DNA from: Limnomonas spitsbergensis
Lineage: Eukaryota; Chlorophyta; Chlorophyceae; Chlamydomonadales
Direction: 5' to 3'
Length of the DNA: 64,000 nt
Assembly (NCBI GenBank): GCA_037349105.1
Contig: JAYJMM010000029.1
Location: 744,001-808,000 of the forward strand
The position numbers were made by a program, and so were the translations under genes. Positions 43,701 to 56,439 of the stretch are shown here, piece after piece (the first letter of the stretch is position 1; each line of letters opens with the position of its first letter). The notes under the pieces were generated by a model that was not told the origin of the DNA, did no database searches, and saw only the letters and a list, made by a program, of their open reading frames with translations.

Positions 43701-46700
43701 GCAGTCCAGGTATTGTATCAGCACTATTACTGCACTTGCACTCCATCCGTCAATGGCGCGCACCAACCCTGGCCATCTCGTTCCTGTTGGAATTGAAGGG
43801 CTGGGCTGGGCTGTGCAGGCCCCCAACCAAGGTCATCAGAGCCCGTCTCACACCCTCCTCTGACCCCCTCCTCCCTCTTGCAGCCAGCTCAAGGAGCATA
43901 CGTCTGGTGGCAGTCCTGCAACCGCCTGACCCTCAGCTACCTACACACGCCGCCTCCAGATCCAGTTGCAGAGGCACCTGCACCTAAGACGCCGATTGCG
44001 GTAGTCAAGCCGAGCACACCCCAGAAAGGGTCTGCCAAACCGGGAGCCGCTGCCGCCGCTGCCGTCCTTGTGCCACCCCCGCCGCCCACTGAGGCGGACG
44101 CCGCCGCGGCGCGCGTGCAGCGGCGGCCATACCGCGGCTGGCTGCTTCCGCACGGGATCACATGCAGCTGCATCTCGCACGACGGGACGATGCTCGCCTT
44201 CGGGATGGCCGATGGCTCGGTGGTGGTGTGGGACGATCAGTTCGGTGAGAGCCGCTTTCGACCTTTTTACTTCATGGACAATAATTAAATGGAAGTTGCC
44301 TGGAGGGCAAGCGGGCCTTTAAAAGCTCCCATGAGACACTGCCTTGGTAGTGCACCCCCGCCCGCCCTGTACCAGTGTAGAAGCTCGGTTTCTACACTAG
44401 AAAGCTTGCAAACAAGAAAATTGCCCTGCAGCTGACAGCCTGCTCTGCTGTTCCTGCGTCTCACAGCTTGTCAGCAAGTCATTTGCCGGGTACACATGTC
44501 CAGGCTGGAAGGTCCCTTAAACACAAGACAGCAAGGCTGGCCGTCCTTCAATTTGTGTACAGCTGTCGGAAATCCTAAGCATGGCAGTAGCATGCATATT
44601 TATGTTATCTCCCTAGGTACAGGGACAGCCGACTACTTTGGCTCCGACCCACGATTTAGAAGCCCCTGCCTGCGTCCATTTAACTCATGAACATGAGCCG
44701 TGAACCCAAACTCCTAACACTGAACCTTTGCCGTGCAGGCGGTCACATCCGGATCCTGCCGCGGATGCCCGCCCGCGTCACTGCCATGGCCTACGTGCAT
44801 GGCCTGCCCACACAGCTGCTGTGCACCTCCGGCGACGGCTCCATCTACGTTGCCGACTTTGCCCGCCCAGAGGACTCCTACACCGCCAACATCAAGCTGC
44901 CCCAGCCGGCGGCGCAGGTGTACTTCCTGGCCGGGGACCCTTTCGCCATCTTCATGTGCCCAGGCGGGCCGGCAAACGGGACAGACAGCGGGCCCTGCGT
45001 TATGTGGTATGATATGGTGGGTGGCAATGCTTACGTTAGGGTGTCTCAGCTACAATTCAGGGTGTTTCAGCTACAATTCAGCTACATGACGGCCTACAGA
45101 GGAACAGCTGGCCTTGTGTCATGTGGTACAACATGAACTACTGGTCGACATGGTGGGTGACGCAGTTTACTTGAGGATGCTTCAGCTTGAGCTCAGCTTG
45201 AAAGCGAGCTCTGCTGCTTAAGCCACTTCTTTAATCCAGGCCCGGAGGCGTATGATCTATTTAAACTACGGTATACACAATCACCGTTCCTAGGTGATGA
45301 TTCCAAGGGATCGCTTTTGTCTGTGATTAATGATGCAGTAATGATCCTTTAATATGATGAATTGATGAGTAAGGAACTGGTACATGAAAAATGGAAAATC
45401 GTGTACCGGTACGGGTATTTATTCTTCCCTTGCCCTGCCTGTTGGTAGGATCACCACAAGCTGGTGGCAGAGTGCATTGGACGGGAAGGGACTCTGGACT
45501 TTGGGACCTCCTGTGTATACCAGCCGAGTGTGGAGCCAAAGAGCACGGCGCCGGCCGACCCGGCTGCTGTGCCTGTGGAGCTTTTCGCGCCGCCGCCAGT
45601 GCCTCAGAGCTTTCCTCGATGGATCTTCCGGGAAAGCTATTTCATCGCCGGTGAGGCCCAAACCACTTTTCATGAACGCTGCCTGTGGGGATGGACTACG
45701 TCCTTACGCGTCCGGCTCTGCTGGCCTGCCTGCAGCTTGGCTGCTGGTGTAATGGTTGTCCGTGCCTGGATAGCATTAATGACCTCATGTAATTCCGTGA
45801 CTGCACGCGCTGCATTGGCCGACTGCCCAGAAGTGCACAGATGTTCTGTTCCGAGCCCTTTAAGGTGTCGCACACGCCCTCTTGTCGCCCAGGCAAATGT
45901 AGATGTGGTCCGGGCAGGCGTCATAGCACATACAGACCATCCTTGAACTTGACCTTAAACTTCAGCTCTTCCTCCAAGGCTCTCCCTCGCTATAGGAAAG
46001 TCTCAAGGGTCCACTATAACTGCTGTAACCTTGAGCTGCTGTGACTTCGACCTTGAGCTTGGCCTTGAGCTTGTGCACCCCCTCCCTGCCAACCCTGAGG
46101 TTCCCCCTCCATGACCTGCAGGAGCCAAGCCGCAGCGGTCCACCACATTCCGCCCCAGCGACGGACGCGACCCGGACGACGTGCCGGACGACGAGTGGCC
46201 GCGCGACGCGACACTCATGCTGTACAAGGTGGACGCGCTGGCGCGGTACCTCCTGCCTGATGAGAACCAAAGCAAGGCCTCAAAGACTCTGCTGGAGCGT
46301 ATGTTGGCGGAGCTCAACCCTCCCAAGAAACGTATTGGTGAGCAAGGCGGTGGATACTCACCCCATGACCTGAGGGGAATCAACCACCGACAAGGGGTTG
46401 GGATTGTGTCCAGCCGTCCTGAGAAGCGCAGTGGGGGCTGAAATCCCCCCCCCCCCCCTATCTCAATCGATCCAAGCGCATTAGTACGCCAGTGAGTCAG
46501 TGAGGGCTGATACCCCCCTGCCTACCTACCTGGTGGGGATGAAAGTGATGGGAGGGGGGAGGAGTGTGTGCTATGTCCATTCCACAACACCTTGCTGAGG
46601 CGATCACCCACCCTTGCAGTGCAGTGTATCTGGCTCATTTGTTCTGCATTCTTTCCCGGCGTTGTTTGCTTTATTTGGTGCTTTTAAAATAAACAAATAC

Positions 46701-48985
46701 ACAATTATTGGCTGCAGGGAAGTACGTGCGGTACGGTGTCCCCGATCCGGATGCTCCGAAGCCCCCTCCCAGCTCCTTGAGGAGAGCAGGCTCAACGGAC
46801 GCCTCAGGGGACGATGACGACGACGCCCGGTCCGTCACGAAAGGCCGGCACACGCACTTTGAAGAAGGTGAGGCGGCGGGATGGTTGAGGGCTCTTCTGC
46901 CTGCCTTGGCTACAGTTTAATTTAGGGTGCTTCAGGGACAATTCAGCAGCTCCATGGCCTGGTGCCGGGACAGCCGGGTGCAGCAAACCTTCCTGCTTGA
47001 GCTACCGCCTGTACCGGGGCGAGATGTGTTCCCAGTCGGCCCAGTGGTGGCCGCCTGGTTATCTTCCAAAGATGGTCTTGCGCGTGCGGAATTAAACGCC
47101 TTGTACTTGCCCATACCAGCGAGTGACGCAACGGTATCTTCAGGTCTGATGATAGATATTGTCCCCAAACCTCAGGTGCTGCTGAAAAAGATTGAAAACA
47201 AGGGGTGCATGCTGAATCTCACTCACAAAAGAAGGATGGGCTTGGCCAATGAGTAAAAACGTGTTCTCTAATGTGAACATTCAACATTGGTTTATGTCAA
47301 GCTCATGGCATGTCCAGACCATTGAACACAGGGCTGCCCTCCCCTTGATGATGCATTGTCTGCCTGCTCCGACCATACCATGGTCCATGGGAATCATCAT
47401 ACTAGATTCCCAGGCCGATAAAAGAAGGGCTTAATCTCAGGGGCTTAAACTCACTACCATTATCAGAGGAATGCTGGTCGAGAACAATGCCCTGGTGTGC
47501 AACTATTTTACGCTAGATTTGTATGTTGACTGTCATGGCGTTATGCCGACACAAAAGGGCATCAAGGAGCTTAAGCAGATTCAGCTAGCGATTTAGCAAA
47601 GAAAACCAGGTAATCAGCGTACGGTGTAGTATAACTCTGACCATAGCTTGTGAAAGGCAGGGCCAATATTTGGGCACTCGTTGGCGACACACTTTTCGAG
47701 ACAATCGATAAATACGCAGGCCAACCAGCTAAGGTGACAGCGGAATAGCAATGTCCTCCCTGATTGAATTTTGGCCCTTTAAGTATGAGAATATATCACC
47801 TAATTTGCCGCAAGCCTGCACAGTGATATTGGCTTCCTGGTACATGTCCATAAGACTGATGAAGTGGCCCTTGCCACCAAAGCTCTGCAGAATCTGCCAC
47901 GAAATTAATCATATCAATGCAGTCGATGACATTCGTTCAATCTAGGCAGCATAACCATACTTTTCTCTGCATTGTATTTTTCAATCAAGAATTTAAAATG
48001 GAAGCATAACGGTGTCAGGTGTACGTGATTCATGCTGAAGACCTGCTTGGCCAGCGGCCCCACAAGCTTATTCTCTGCCCAGGAGTAATATACGCTGCAA
48101 TATCACGAGAGAATACAGTGGGGACATGGCTTGGGTACCGGTACTGCTCCGATGCCCCATTCTTCGGCATGTTGTACATATATCGCTTTGTCATTTTCAA
48201 TACTTATCAGAACGCCATTGAATTGCCATATCTTCTGCAGACACGAGTTTGTTTGATGACGAGAACAACAAGGCGGGGAAGAAACAGTTCAAAAAGGAGA
48301 TGAGGAGTGGCGGCTACAGTGAGAACACAGCCAGGAGACCTGGTCAGGGCCCAGCAGGTCTGGGGCCGATGAAAGGGAAAGGTGAGAGGGCTGGAGGCGC
48401 ACGGGCACCTTCAATATAGATGAGGCAGGCAATCAATGTAATCATCACAACGTTGTGGCTCTCACTGTTTATTTCATTATTTGAGCGTGAGTCAAGCTAC
48501 AATTCAGCTGCATCTCGTCCTGCGGCCGGGGGAGGCTGTTGCGCAGCCCCTCTCTGCATGTTGACCGGCCAAAGGTAGATTAAGATTTGGTATCCATAAG
48601 CCTGTAGCCATTGTGGCCGTCGAACTGCCTCCTGCATGTGGTCTGGTGAGTAATTGAATGAATACTGTTCCCCTGCTTTATGATTTGGTTTTCTGCAGAC
48701 TCACGTGCTCTGTGAACCCTGCTCTCTCTTAACTTGCCCTTCCTTCTCCTCCCAGCCACCAACGAGAGGGCGCAGTCCCCTCCGTGGCACCACACCAACC
48801 CTTTGGCACGGATTCACCCCGACTGGGAGGAGGCGCCGGTGCTAGCCCGCATCATGGACCGGATTGGGACCAAAGGGGGCGGCCGCAAGAAGCGCGACAG
48901 GCGGCTCATCCAAGTGGCGGGCGAGATGAGCTCAAAATTGTCAAAGGAGCCAGGTGCAAAGCCAGTACTGCTCGTAAAGTCTTGA
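40772..48985 (+). CDS. WDR93: WDR93-like WD-repeat protein, probably axonemal
   Basis: Thirteen exons: 40772-40939, 41049-41115, 41304-41413, 41767-41880, 42784-43042, 43471-43568, 43884-44244, 44739-45016, 45449-45650, 46122-46337, 46718-46867, 48241-48381 and 48756-48985. Phases close to 797 residues. The N-terminal LPQPYRMVDKLVSEI followed by a basic helix is what I associate with WDR93. WD-type strands can be seen in AVVGTDIGEVYAH, IIASASKGHLVVHDL, GHIAVCYSSGALAVYEL, LAFGMADGSVVVWDD and QLLCTSGDGSIYVADF. A proline/alanine linker interrupts the propeller, and the C-terminal third is charged and probably disordered (DASGDDDDDA, then GGGRKKRDRR). WDR93 relatives belong to the central-pair apparatus of motile cilia in algae; I recall FAP297 as the Chlamydomonas relative. 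That role is family inference. The divergent neighbour (DsbA-like) is unrelated. Confidence 0.72.
41465..41655 (-). repeat. MITE-like element, copy 18 (complete ends)
   Basis: 191 bp. It starts CAGTGTACATTTTAGAGCGC and ends GCACTCTGAAATAAACAGTG, the clearest terminal inverted repeat of the family. Flanks (GGTTCAGTT and GCCCAGAG) show no clean target duplication. In WDR93-like intron 3. Confidence 0.85.
41815..41995 (+). repeat. tandem duplicate of the end of WDR93-like exon 4
   Basis: The end of exon 4 (ACCTCACTATCAAGACAGCA, then CCTCATGCC, then donor) is echoed about 120 bp downstream by AACCTCACCATCAAGATGGC, then CCCATGCCCCTAG. The echo has lost a proper donor. Confidence 0.8.
42420..42720 (+). 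repeat. MITE-like element, copy 19, split
   Basis: A left part (GTTTCAGGTACAATTCAAGT, then GCAGCAAGGTGCCTGCTGCTT) and a right part (GGTAGCCCTCCAAAAGTGGC, then TAGTGCGCACCGAACC) are separated by about 110 bp of other sequence. In WDR93-like intron 4. Confidence 0.5.
43025..43190 (+). repeat. duplicated splice-donor region of WDR93-like exon 5
   Basis: CTGGCAACAGTCAGG|GGTGAGAAG... followed by GACCAGTCGCAGC recurs about 115 bp later as TTGGCAGGAGTCAGGGGTGA with GACTATTCACAGC. The later copy is intronic. Confidence 0.8.
44995..45250 (+). repeat. duplicated donor region of WDR93-like exon 8, with MITE-like left ends
   Basis: GATATG|GTGGGTGGCAATGCTTACG and the MITE-like start TCAGCTACAATTCAG recur about 135 bp later as GACATGGTGGGTGACGCAGT and GGATGCTTCAGCTTGAG. 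The MITE start itself is also doubled at 45040-45085. Confidence 0.75.
46913..47099 (+). repeat. MITE-like element, copy 20 (WDR93-like intron 11)
   Basis: Contains TTAGGGTGCTTCAGGGACAA, GTCGGCCCAGTGGTGGCCGC and the right end GCGTGCGGAATTAAACG. Confidence 0.75.
48463..48667 (+). repeat. MITE-like element, copy 21 (complete left end)
   Basis: Starts CACTGTTTATTTCATTATTT, contains CAAGCTACAATTCAGCTGCA and TAAGATTTGGTATCCATAAG, and ends TTGAATGAATACTG. In the last WDR93-like intron. Confidence 0.75.
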
Positions 48986-49611
48986 TGAGGCGGCGAAACT
49001 TGGACTGTATTCAGCCTGCAAGCTCCCAGGCTAACTCCATTACATGGCTGGACAGATGTAGCATAGCTTCTGGCGAGCTTCCCAAACCGATGTACTGTTT
49101 GAGGAGCCTCTCAGCTCTTTAATTTCGTCCTGTTTGTCATGCCAAATACTGGGTACTCAGCCAGTCTGGGACAGGTACTATAATGTTCATGGTAATAAGT
49201 TCAGCACTCCTACAGATTATTACTATAGGTCGGCAAAGCACCCATGACAGGTAGTTTGAACAGTTCTCGCTCGTGTACGAAAACGATGTGACCTCTCCCA
49301 CTAAGAGAATATCCCTGCCTGCAAGCCCTCTGTCCTATGGGAACCATGCCTGGCCACGAGGATGTCGAACATACAAATGGACGAATAGAGAGAAATGCAT
49401 CATCTTCAATCAGCATGAAGGAAACCACATCTATCAATACGCAGAAGCACGCACACCAAATAAAAAGGGCCATGGTCAGGTCTGATCAACACCCCTTAAG
49501 ACACCAGTTCTTAAGTGAACCCCAATGAAAGCTGTGCTGACAAAGAACACCTTCCCCAGCAGCACACATCACCAACACACCGAAGTGTTCCTCAAGCATT
49601 TGAACGCTTTA
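48986..49611. other. convergent intergenic stretch
   Basis: 626 bp between the stop codons of the WDR93-like gene and TPI. It must hold both 3' untranslated regions. I see no exon or repeat here. Confidence 0.5.
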
Positions 49612-51409
<1,798 letters not shown>

Positions 51410-51558
51410 TATGCTCGACAAGTATCTGAGGGGAGATCGACTAGTTCCGCTGTTGTGGATGTAAGCGTTAAAAAGGTTCCGATTCAATTACGATAAGAAG
51501 CCTCGCGTGCGCTTAGGTTGGAACATGCGGGAGGTGTGGACGTAGGGCTGTACACTTC

Positions 51559-51970
51559 GAGGTCGGTCAGACTGCGTTACGTTTGAGGTTGCGTCAGGAA
51601 AAAGTGCTAACGCGACGCCGGTCACACTGGCCCGAACGGGAACGGCAACGTGTCCAAACGCGAAACGCATACGCGGGGGGGGGGTTGACGTTTCGCGTTT
51701 GCGATTTTTCATCGATTCCAGCTTAAGCTTGATCGTAAGCTGCAAATGAACATCATATATGTTACAACATAAGGAAATATCAGCCCCGAGTCGCTAGGAG
51801 TCGGAATTCGCACAAAAATGTACTAGGTCGCACCCTGACGTCGTCTTGCCCTGACGTCTTGCCCAAACGCAGTGTGACCAGTTTCGCGTCAGATCAGACG
51901 CGAAATCCAAACGCGACCTAAAAGCTGCTGTCAAACGCGACCTCAAACGTAACGCAGTCTGACCGACCTC
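51559..51970. mobile_element. 412-bp fold-back element with long terminal inverted repeats
   Basis: The left end GAGGTCGGTCAGACTGCGTT, continuing ACGTTTGAGGTTGCGT, is matched by its reverse complement at the right end, with one mismatch in about 36 bp. A second inner pair (CCGGTCACACTGG and CAGTGTGACCAG) is also inverted. The middle is rich in ACGCGAAAC-type words. No coding sequence. A non-autonomous DNA transposon (MITE) is likely. It lies 150 bp upstream of the TPI start codon. Confidence 0.85.
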
Positions 51971-52724
51971 TTACTAACGCGAGACACAGCGAGGGAAATG
52001 ACCAACACTCGGCTTCTGCATGTAAAATGGTGCATTGGTTTTCTGTTTCTGACAGAAATGTGAAGGTTCCGAGAAAACACGCCGGGGCGTTTCAGACAGA
52101 CCCGGTCTGCGAATCTTTTTCGGGTCAGGGCTCACAGTGTTACGTGATTCTATCCTGCAGCCCACCCATTGTGAGTGGGGAGAGGGGACCGGAGACCCAC
52201 CTTGCTGTATTGCCAATCGGCGAGTCCAGGGAGGGCAGATATGCATGGCGAATAAGCCGCAATACTAAAACACGGCGTATATCAAATTGCTGCTGACATA
52301 CCGTTCTTCATGAAGCGCATTGAATGTGAGGGTTCGAGGTGGGAGAGTGTTCTCGAATAAAACGTGGACCTTAATTTCCGACAGATAGACGGCTATTACG
52401 GAATTTCAGCCCCCCCCTCGGTGCCCCCCCGACATGACATACGCTAGGTGCCGGTAACTGTTTGCTCGCCCTTGGATTCGCTCAGGCGTCCCAGCCTTCA
52501 CCGATTTCTTCCGCTGGCATCGCGCTGACATGCTAATGCTTGACAGAAGACATACATCAATCAGACCACTGCCTGTACAATGTGTTAGCTTGCTACCCCT
52601 ATTGCTGCCGGCCATAGCCTGTCTCCCTAACGAAAGCATTACATTTCTCCAGACTTTTTTTTGCCTTGACCTCAAAGGCTCCAACTGACCTCACGGGGCA
52701 TCTTTGAAGTTAATGATGTAGAGT
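51971..52724. other. stretch without a recognised gene
   Basis: Short open frames only, no motif and no splice-supported exon. It lies between the fold-back element and LINE family A copy 2. Confidence 0.5.
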
Positions 52725-53469
52725 TTTGTGAAGTTTTTACAGTCCAACAATGCATCAAGCTTGATGCATGGGACATGTGCCCGTAAACCGGGACATGCAC
52801 TTGATACACTAGGACAGAAAGCGAAAACCAGTGAGCCCCCTGGGCAAGCAACTAGCACATAACCACGGCAGTGGCGTGGGAATGAACCCCATTGTGCAGA
52901 AGATAAGCCCCAGCCATAAAATATGACGTGGGTGCAAAATAGTTCGATTGAGCACCGCCTAGAGAGTTAGGGGGGAGACAGGAATGTTGGCAAAGTTTTG
53001 AGATGATTCTCTCTTTTCATCATATACTGAAAGATAAAACAACCAAATTTCTTCCAGAACACATAAGCAGAATCCGCTGCATTTAGTTTGCCCCACACTC
53101 CATTTGCGTACCGTTTCATGGCCTCATCCTCGTCCTCTAGGAAATTATAGAAAGTAAGGTTAAACTGAAAACGAAGGTCTGCATAGAACGGGCAGTAAAT
53201 CATGTGAAGCTCATCCCCCCGACATTTAAATTTGCAACATCTACAAATCCTCTCGCTACGAGGCACACAGGGTTTCTCAAAGCGCCCTGTCTCAACATTT
53301 AGCCAATGCAACCCCATCCGATACCGGGCTACAGCGAAAATAATATTAGGCTTACTCAAATTGTACCAGAAAGTTTCCTTCACATCACGCTTAATTTGGA
53401 ACCACTTAGAGAACGTAAACAATTTGAACCCCGAGCGTTCTGAGTCAGGAGTAGCACGTACTGACAGGG
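52725..53469 (-). mobile_element. non-LTR retrotransposon family A, 3' part (copy 2)
   Basis: In the minus sense it holds the last 165 or so codons of the family A protein (53469-52967), the stop, and the full 3' tail to a terminus at AACTTCACAAAACTC. It is very close to copy 1 at 1-1085 in both protein and tail. It is 5'-truncated at about 53469, where the sequences stop matching within the ALSVRATPDSERSG-coding region. The frame has no premature stop. Confidence 0.85.
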
Positions 53470-53504
53470 CGTCATGATGTTGCACATGTCTGTCAAGTTG
53501 CTTT

Positions 53505-53600
53505 TCTTTCCTTCCAACGGGACAGTTGGGCGCCCATGCGGTTTTTTTAGCAGGGCCTAAAGGTGTAACGCCGTTGACATGTCTGTGGATTGTACAGTTA
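53505..53600 (+). mobile_element. solo 3' end of LINE family B
   Basis: GACAGTTGGGCGCCCATGCG and GCCTAAAGGTGTAACGCCGT match the terminal part of family B near 31410-31460. It abuts the truncated 5' side of LINE family A copy 2. Confidence 0.6.
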
Positions 53601-54564
53601 AGACGTTTTGTACCCGTTGATCACGTGTTTCTGCTATTTGTGCCTAAATTTGACAGCTTGGGTTGGGAGTTTCCGTCAGCGGAGAAAAACAAACGGCAGC
53701 CCCCAAAGGTGGTATCTATGGTGCATAACTGCACACTATACGGTACCAGTGATGCCGGATCCATGTTTCCGTATGTTCATTTACAAACGTTACATCTGTG
53801 GACCCCCCTTACAGCGTTGTTACCCAGCTGCCTTGTTGGGGTAGCAGGACACAAGGCTAAGTTGGCCGAGAGATGAACAATTGCACACCTGCAGGGGTTT
53901 CCCCTGGCCTGGTACTAGAAAAGGTAGGTCGAAAACAGGCATATCTTCGTCAAAGCAGCTACACCTTTGGGCCTTGACTTATGTATACTGGTCCCTGAAC
54001 CAGTCATATAGTTAATACCGGTAGGCACCAACAGGCGTGTTGAGGCCTACCCTGATTAAGTGATTTCCCTGTACACCGCGTACGTATTGGACCGTTTTGA
54101 GTACCAAAGACCAGGCATCAGTAGTTGTTAGATAGTGGGCAAATGTCGTGGCACTTAGATTTGAATATTGCTTCAATTGCAAAACCAGCAGTCTTTGTAT
54201 ATCAGATTCAGAGGCTTACAGACTCGGCAGCACAGCATAGCCATAACTGAACCTCATAACTGAAGTGTTAGTTAGTCAATGGACGTTCCAGGTAGCATGA
54301 AGTGAATTGTGCAGCATATAAGACAGAATGCAGGGAGATTAAAAAGCAAACATATTTGGACGCGCAGTACCAAATCTCTAAACTAACTTCAAAAGTCCGA
54401 CAATACCAGTTCTGACTAGGCAGCAACAGGGGGCAGCATACACTCGCCATGGCCCAAACAAGAGAAATAGCAGCCATTTAACTGCCATCGCTTTTCCACA
54501 GTAGGTTCATAAAAACAAGGACGTCCTAGTATCCAAGCTCAGTCGCTCCTGGCGATGAGCTACC
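53601..54564. other. stretch without a recognised gene
   Basis: No supported exon. The frame at 53526-53876 is open but has no motif. The right part should include the 3' untranslated region of the SR gene. Confidence 0.45.
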
Positions 54565-56439
54565 CTAGTTATCTGGAGAAGCGCTCCTGCTACGGCTCCT
54601 GCTGCGGCTAGCGCTCCTGGACCTGCATGCAACAGTGTCTCATTCAAAATACGCCAGAGCAAATTTGGCAGGCCGCTGCGTGGCCACAACTGTGCTGATG
54701 GGGAACCAACCTTCATTGCCCTACGGCCGATGGTTCAAGCAGCATGAGGAACCTTCAACCGTAGGCAATTTAGCTAAGGCACTTTCATATAAAACCGCAC
54801 TCCTTAACATTGAAGCCAGTTTGATGACCCACGTCTGTGCCAAGCACGAGTCACATTTGTTTGGAGGTCCATACCTTAGGTGCCTTAATCATTCATAAAA
54901 AAACCATCAGGTGTCAAATCAAGTTCCATGCTCATCTGTTCCTACAAAATTACAATATTTTGGCCTATCTCGCACCTGCTGCGGCTGCGAGACCTGTCTT
55001 CAACAGGACTGATGCTGCGACTCCTCTCGCGCCTCCTTTCACGCGAGGGGGAGCGGGAGCGGGAGCGGGAGCGAGACGGCGACCGCCTGGCGCTGACACC
55101 ACCTCGGTGCGCTGTGTCCTCTTTGATACGGATGTAGCACTTGTCAAAGGGGTTCTTGAATTCGGTGTCATCCAGCTTGCGTAAAGCGGTCTCCATGTCC
55201 TCTCGACGGGCATAGTCCACCAGGCCAAGCATGCCCTTGCCATCACGCATGACTTGGGCAAACGTGACATCACCAACCCTGCAGGGGCGTAAAAGAGGCT
55301 GTTCCAGTCATGTACCTCAACAATAGTCATCATTATATCCAATGACAGCAGACAGGGCGGGGCAAAAAGACGCACCTCCGCATGTGATCCTTCAGATCCT
55401 GCCAGGAGGCAGTCGTTGGAAGTCCCGTGATGATAACGCGGTAGTCGGTGCGCCTTGAAGGGCCAAACGGGGAAGGGCCAAGCTTGCTGCTGCCACTTCC
55501 ATGATCCGCGTAACGCTCCTTGCCCCCATACCGATCGTAGCGGTCGTTGTTGCTATGCGCACCACTGTACCCTCCACTGTACCCGCCACCGCCATACCCA
55601 CCACCACCACCACCGCTGGATCGACCTCCGTGGGCCAGCTCAACCTATAAAGGAGGGGTAGGAAACAAGGTTTAGGCATGCACACATGACAGCTCTGTCC
55701 GAGTACCGATATTATCAACTGACTCGGCATTTCAGGATTACTGCAAAGAATAAAAGGCAGAATTCAGATCGGCGTCTGTCAGGGATTATTTAGTGGTTGC
55801 AGGTTAAGAGTCGTACCGTAACCAAACAATTCATTATATTAAGCCGCGGTTCTGTTGCGAAAAACGACGAAATCAATTCGGATTGGGAAATTCCCACCAG
55901 CTCGGCAGTAACTCGCTAGTTCTGGCCCCTGGTTCTGTTAGGAAAAAACAATTCCAAATGCCACTAAAAACACTGGTGTCTGCGTCCATCTCACCCGCAG
56001 CCTGCTGCCGTAGAAATCGTAACCATCTCGTCCTCGCACAGCATCCTGGGCATCGCGTGTGTCCTCAAATTGGATGAAGGCAAACCCAGGCGGCCTTGGG
56101 GGGAGCTTCAAATCGATGGAAACGATCCTTCCATACTGCAAGCACACACCGAGGTAACAAGATGACATCCAGGATGAAAACCAGGGAGATTTGGGTCAAA
56201 TCTGACATGCCTTGCTGCTTGCTGCCAAGTACCGTAATCAGACAGGTGAGTAGGTGACGAGGATGATCTATGTCGCCCTCTTGAAATATGTTAAAGAGAG
56301 ATATTGAATTGCAAACCTCATTGACAAGCAAACTTGCATGCTGTGAAAGAAAACAAAAACCTACCTTGTAGAAAAGATCTTCAATTTCCCTCTCTCTGGT
56401 ATCGAGGGGCAAGTTGCCCACATAAACTCGCGTTGACAT
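54565..56439 (-). CDS. SR splicing factor, SRSF1/SR34 type
   Basis: Exons in transcript order: 56439-56365, 56135-55995, 55644-55376, 55278-54976 and 54622-54565. Phases close to 281 residues. RRM1 starts at residue 4 with RNP2 VYVGNL (5-10) and RNP1 PGFAFIQF (41-48). A glycine/serine/tyrosine linker (73-115) follows. RRM2 carries the SWQDLKDH heptad (152-159) that marks the pseudo-RRM of two-RRM SR proteins of the SRSF1 group. The C-terminus is an RS domain ([20 protein letters not shown], then more SR dipeptides, ending SASPDN). Such proteins bind exonic enhancers in the nucleus and are phosphorylated on the RS tail. The window's microexons and decoy donors are the sort of substrate for which such a factor matters, but nothing in the sequence links them. 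Confidence 0.95.
54631..54802 (-). repeat. MITE-like element, copy 23 (SR gene last intron)
   Basis: Starts CAGTGTCTCATTCAAAATAC, contains TGATGGGGAACCAACCTTCA and GGCCGATGGTTCAAGCAGCA, and ends GCACTTTCATATAAAACCGC. It begins about 9 bp from the acceptor of the final SR exon. Confidence 0.7.

Noticed and set aside
51488..51745. A minus-strand open frame of 85 codons upstream of TPI
   Set aside because: It lies mostly within the fold-back element arms; the peptide reflects the inverted repeat, not a gene.
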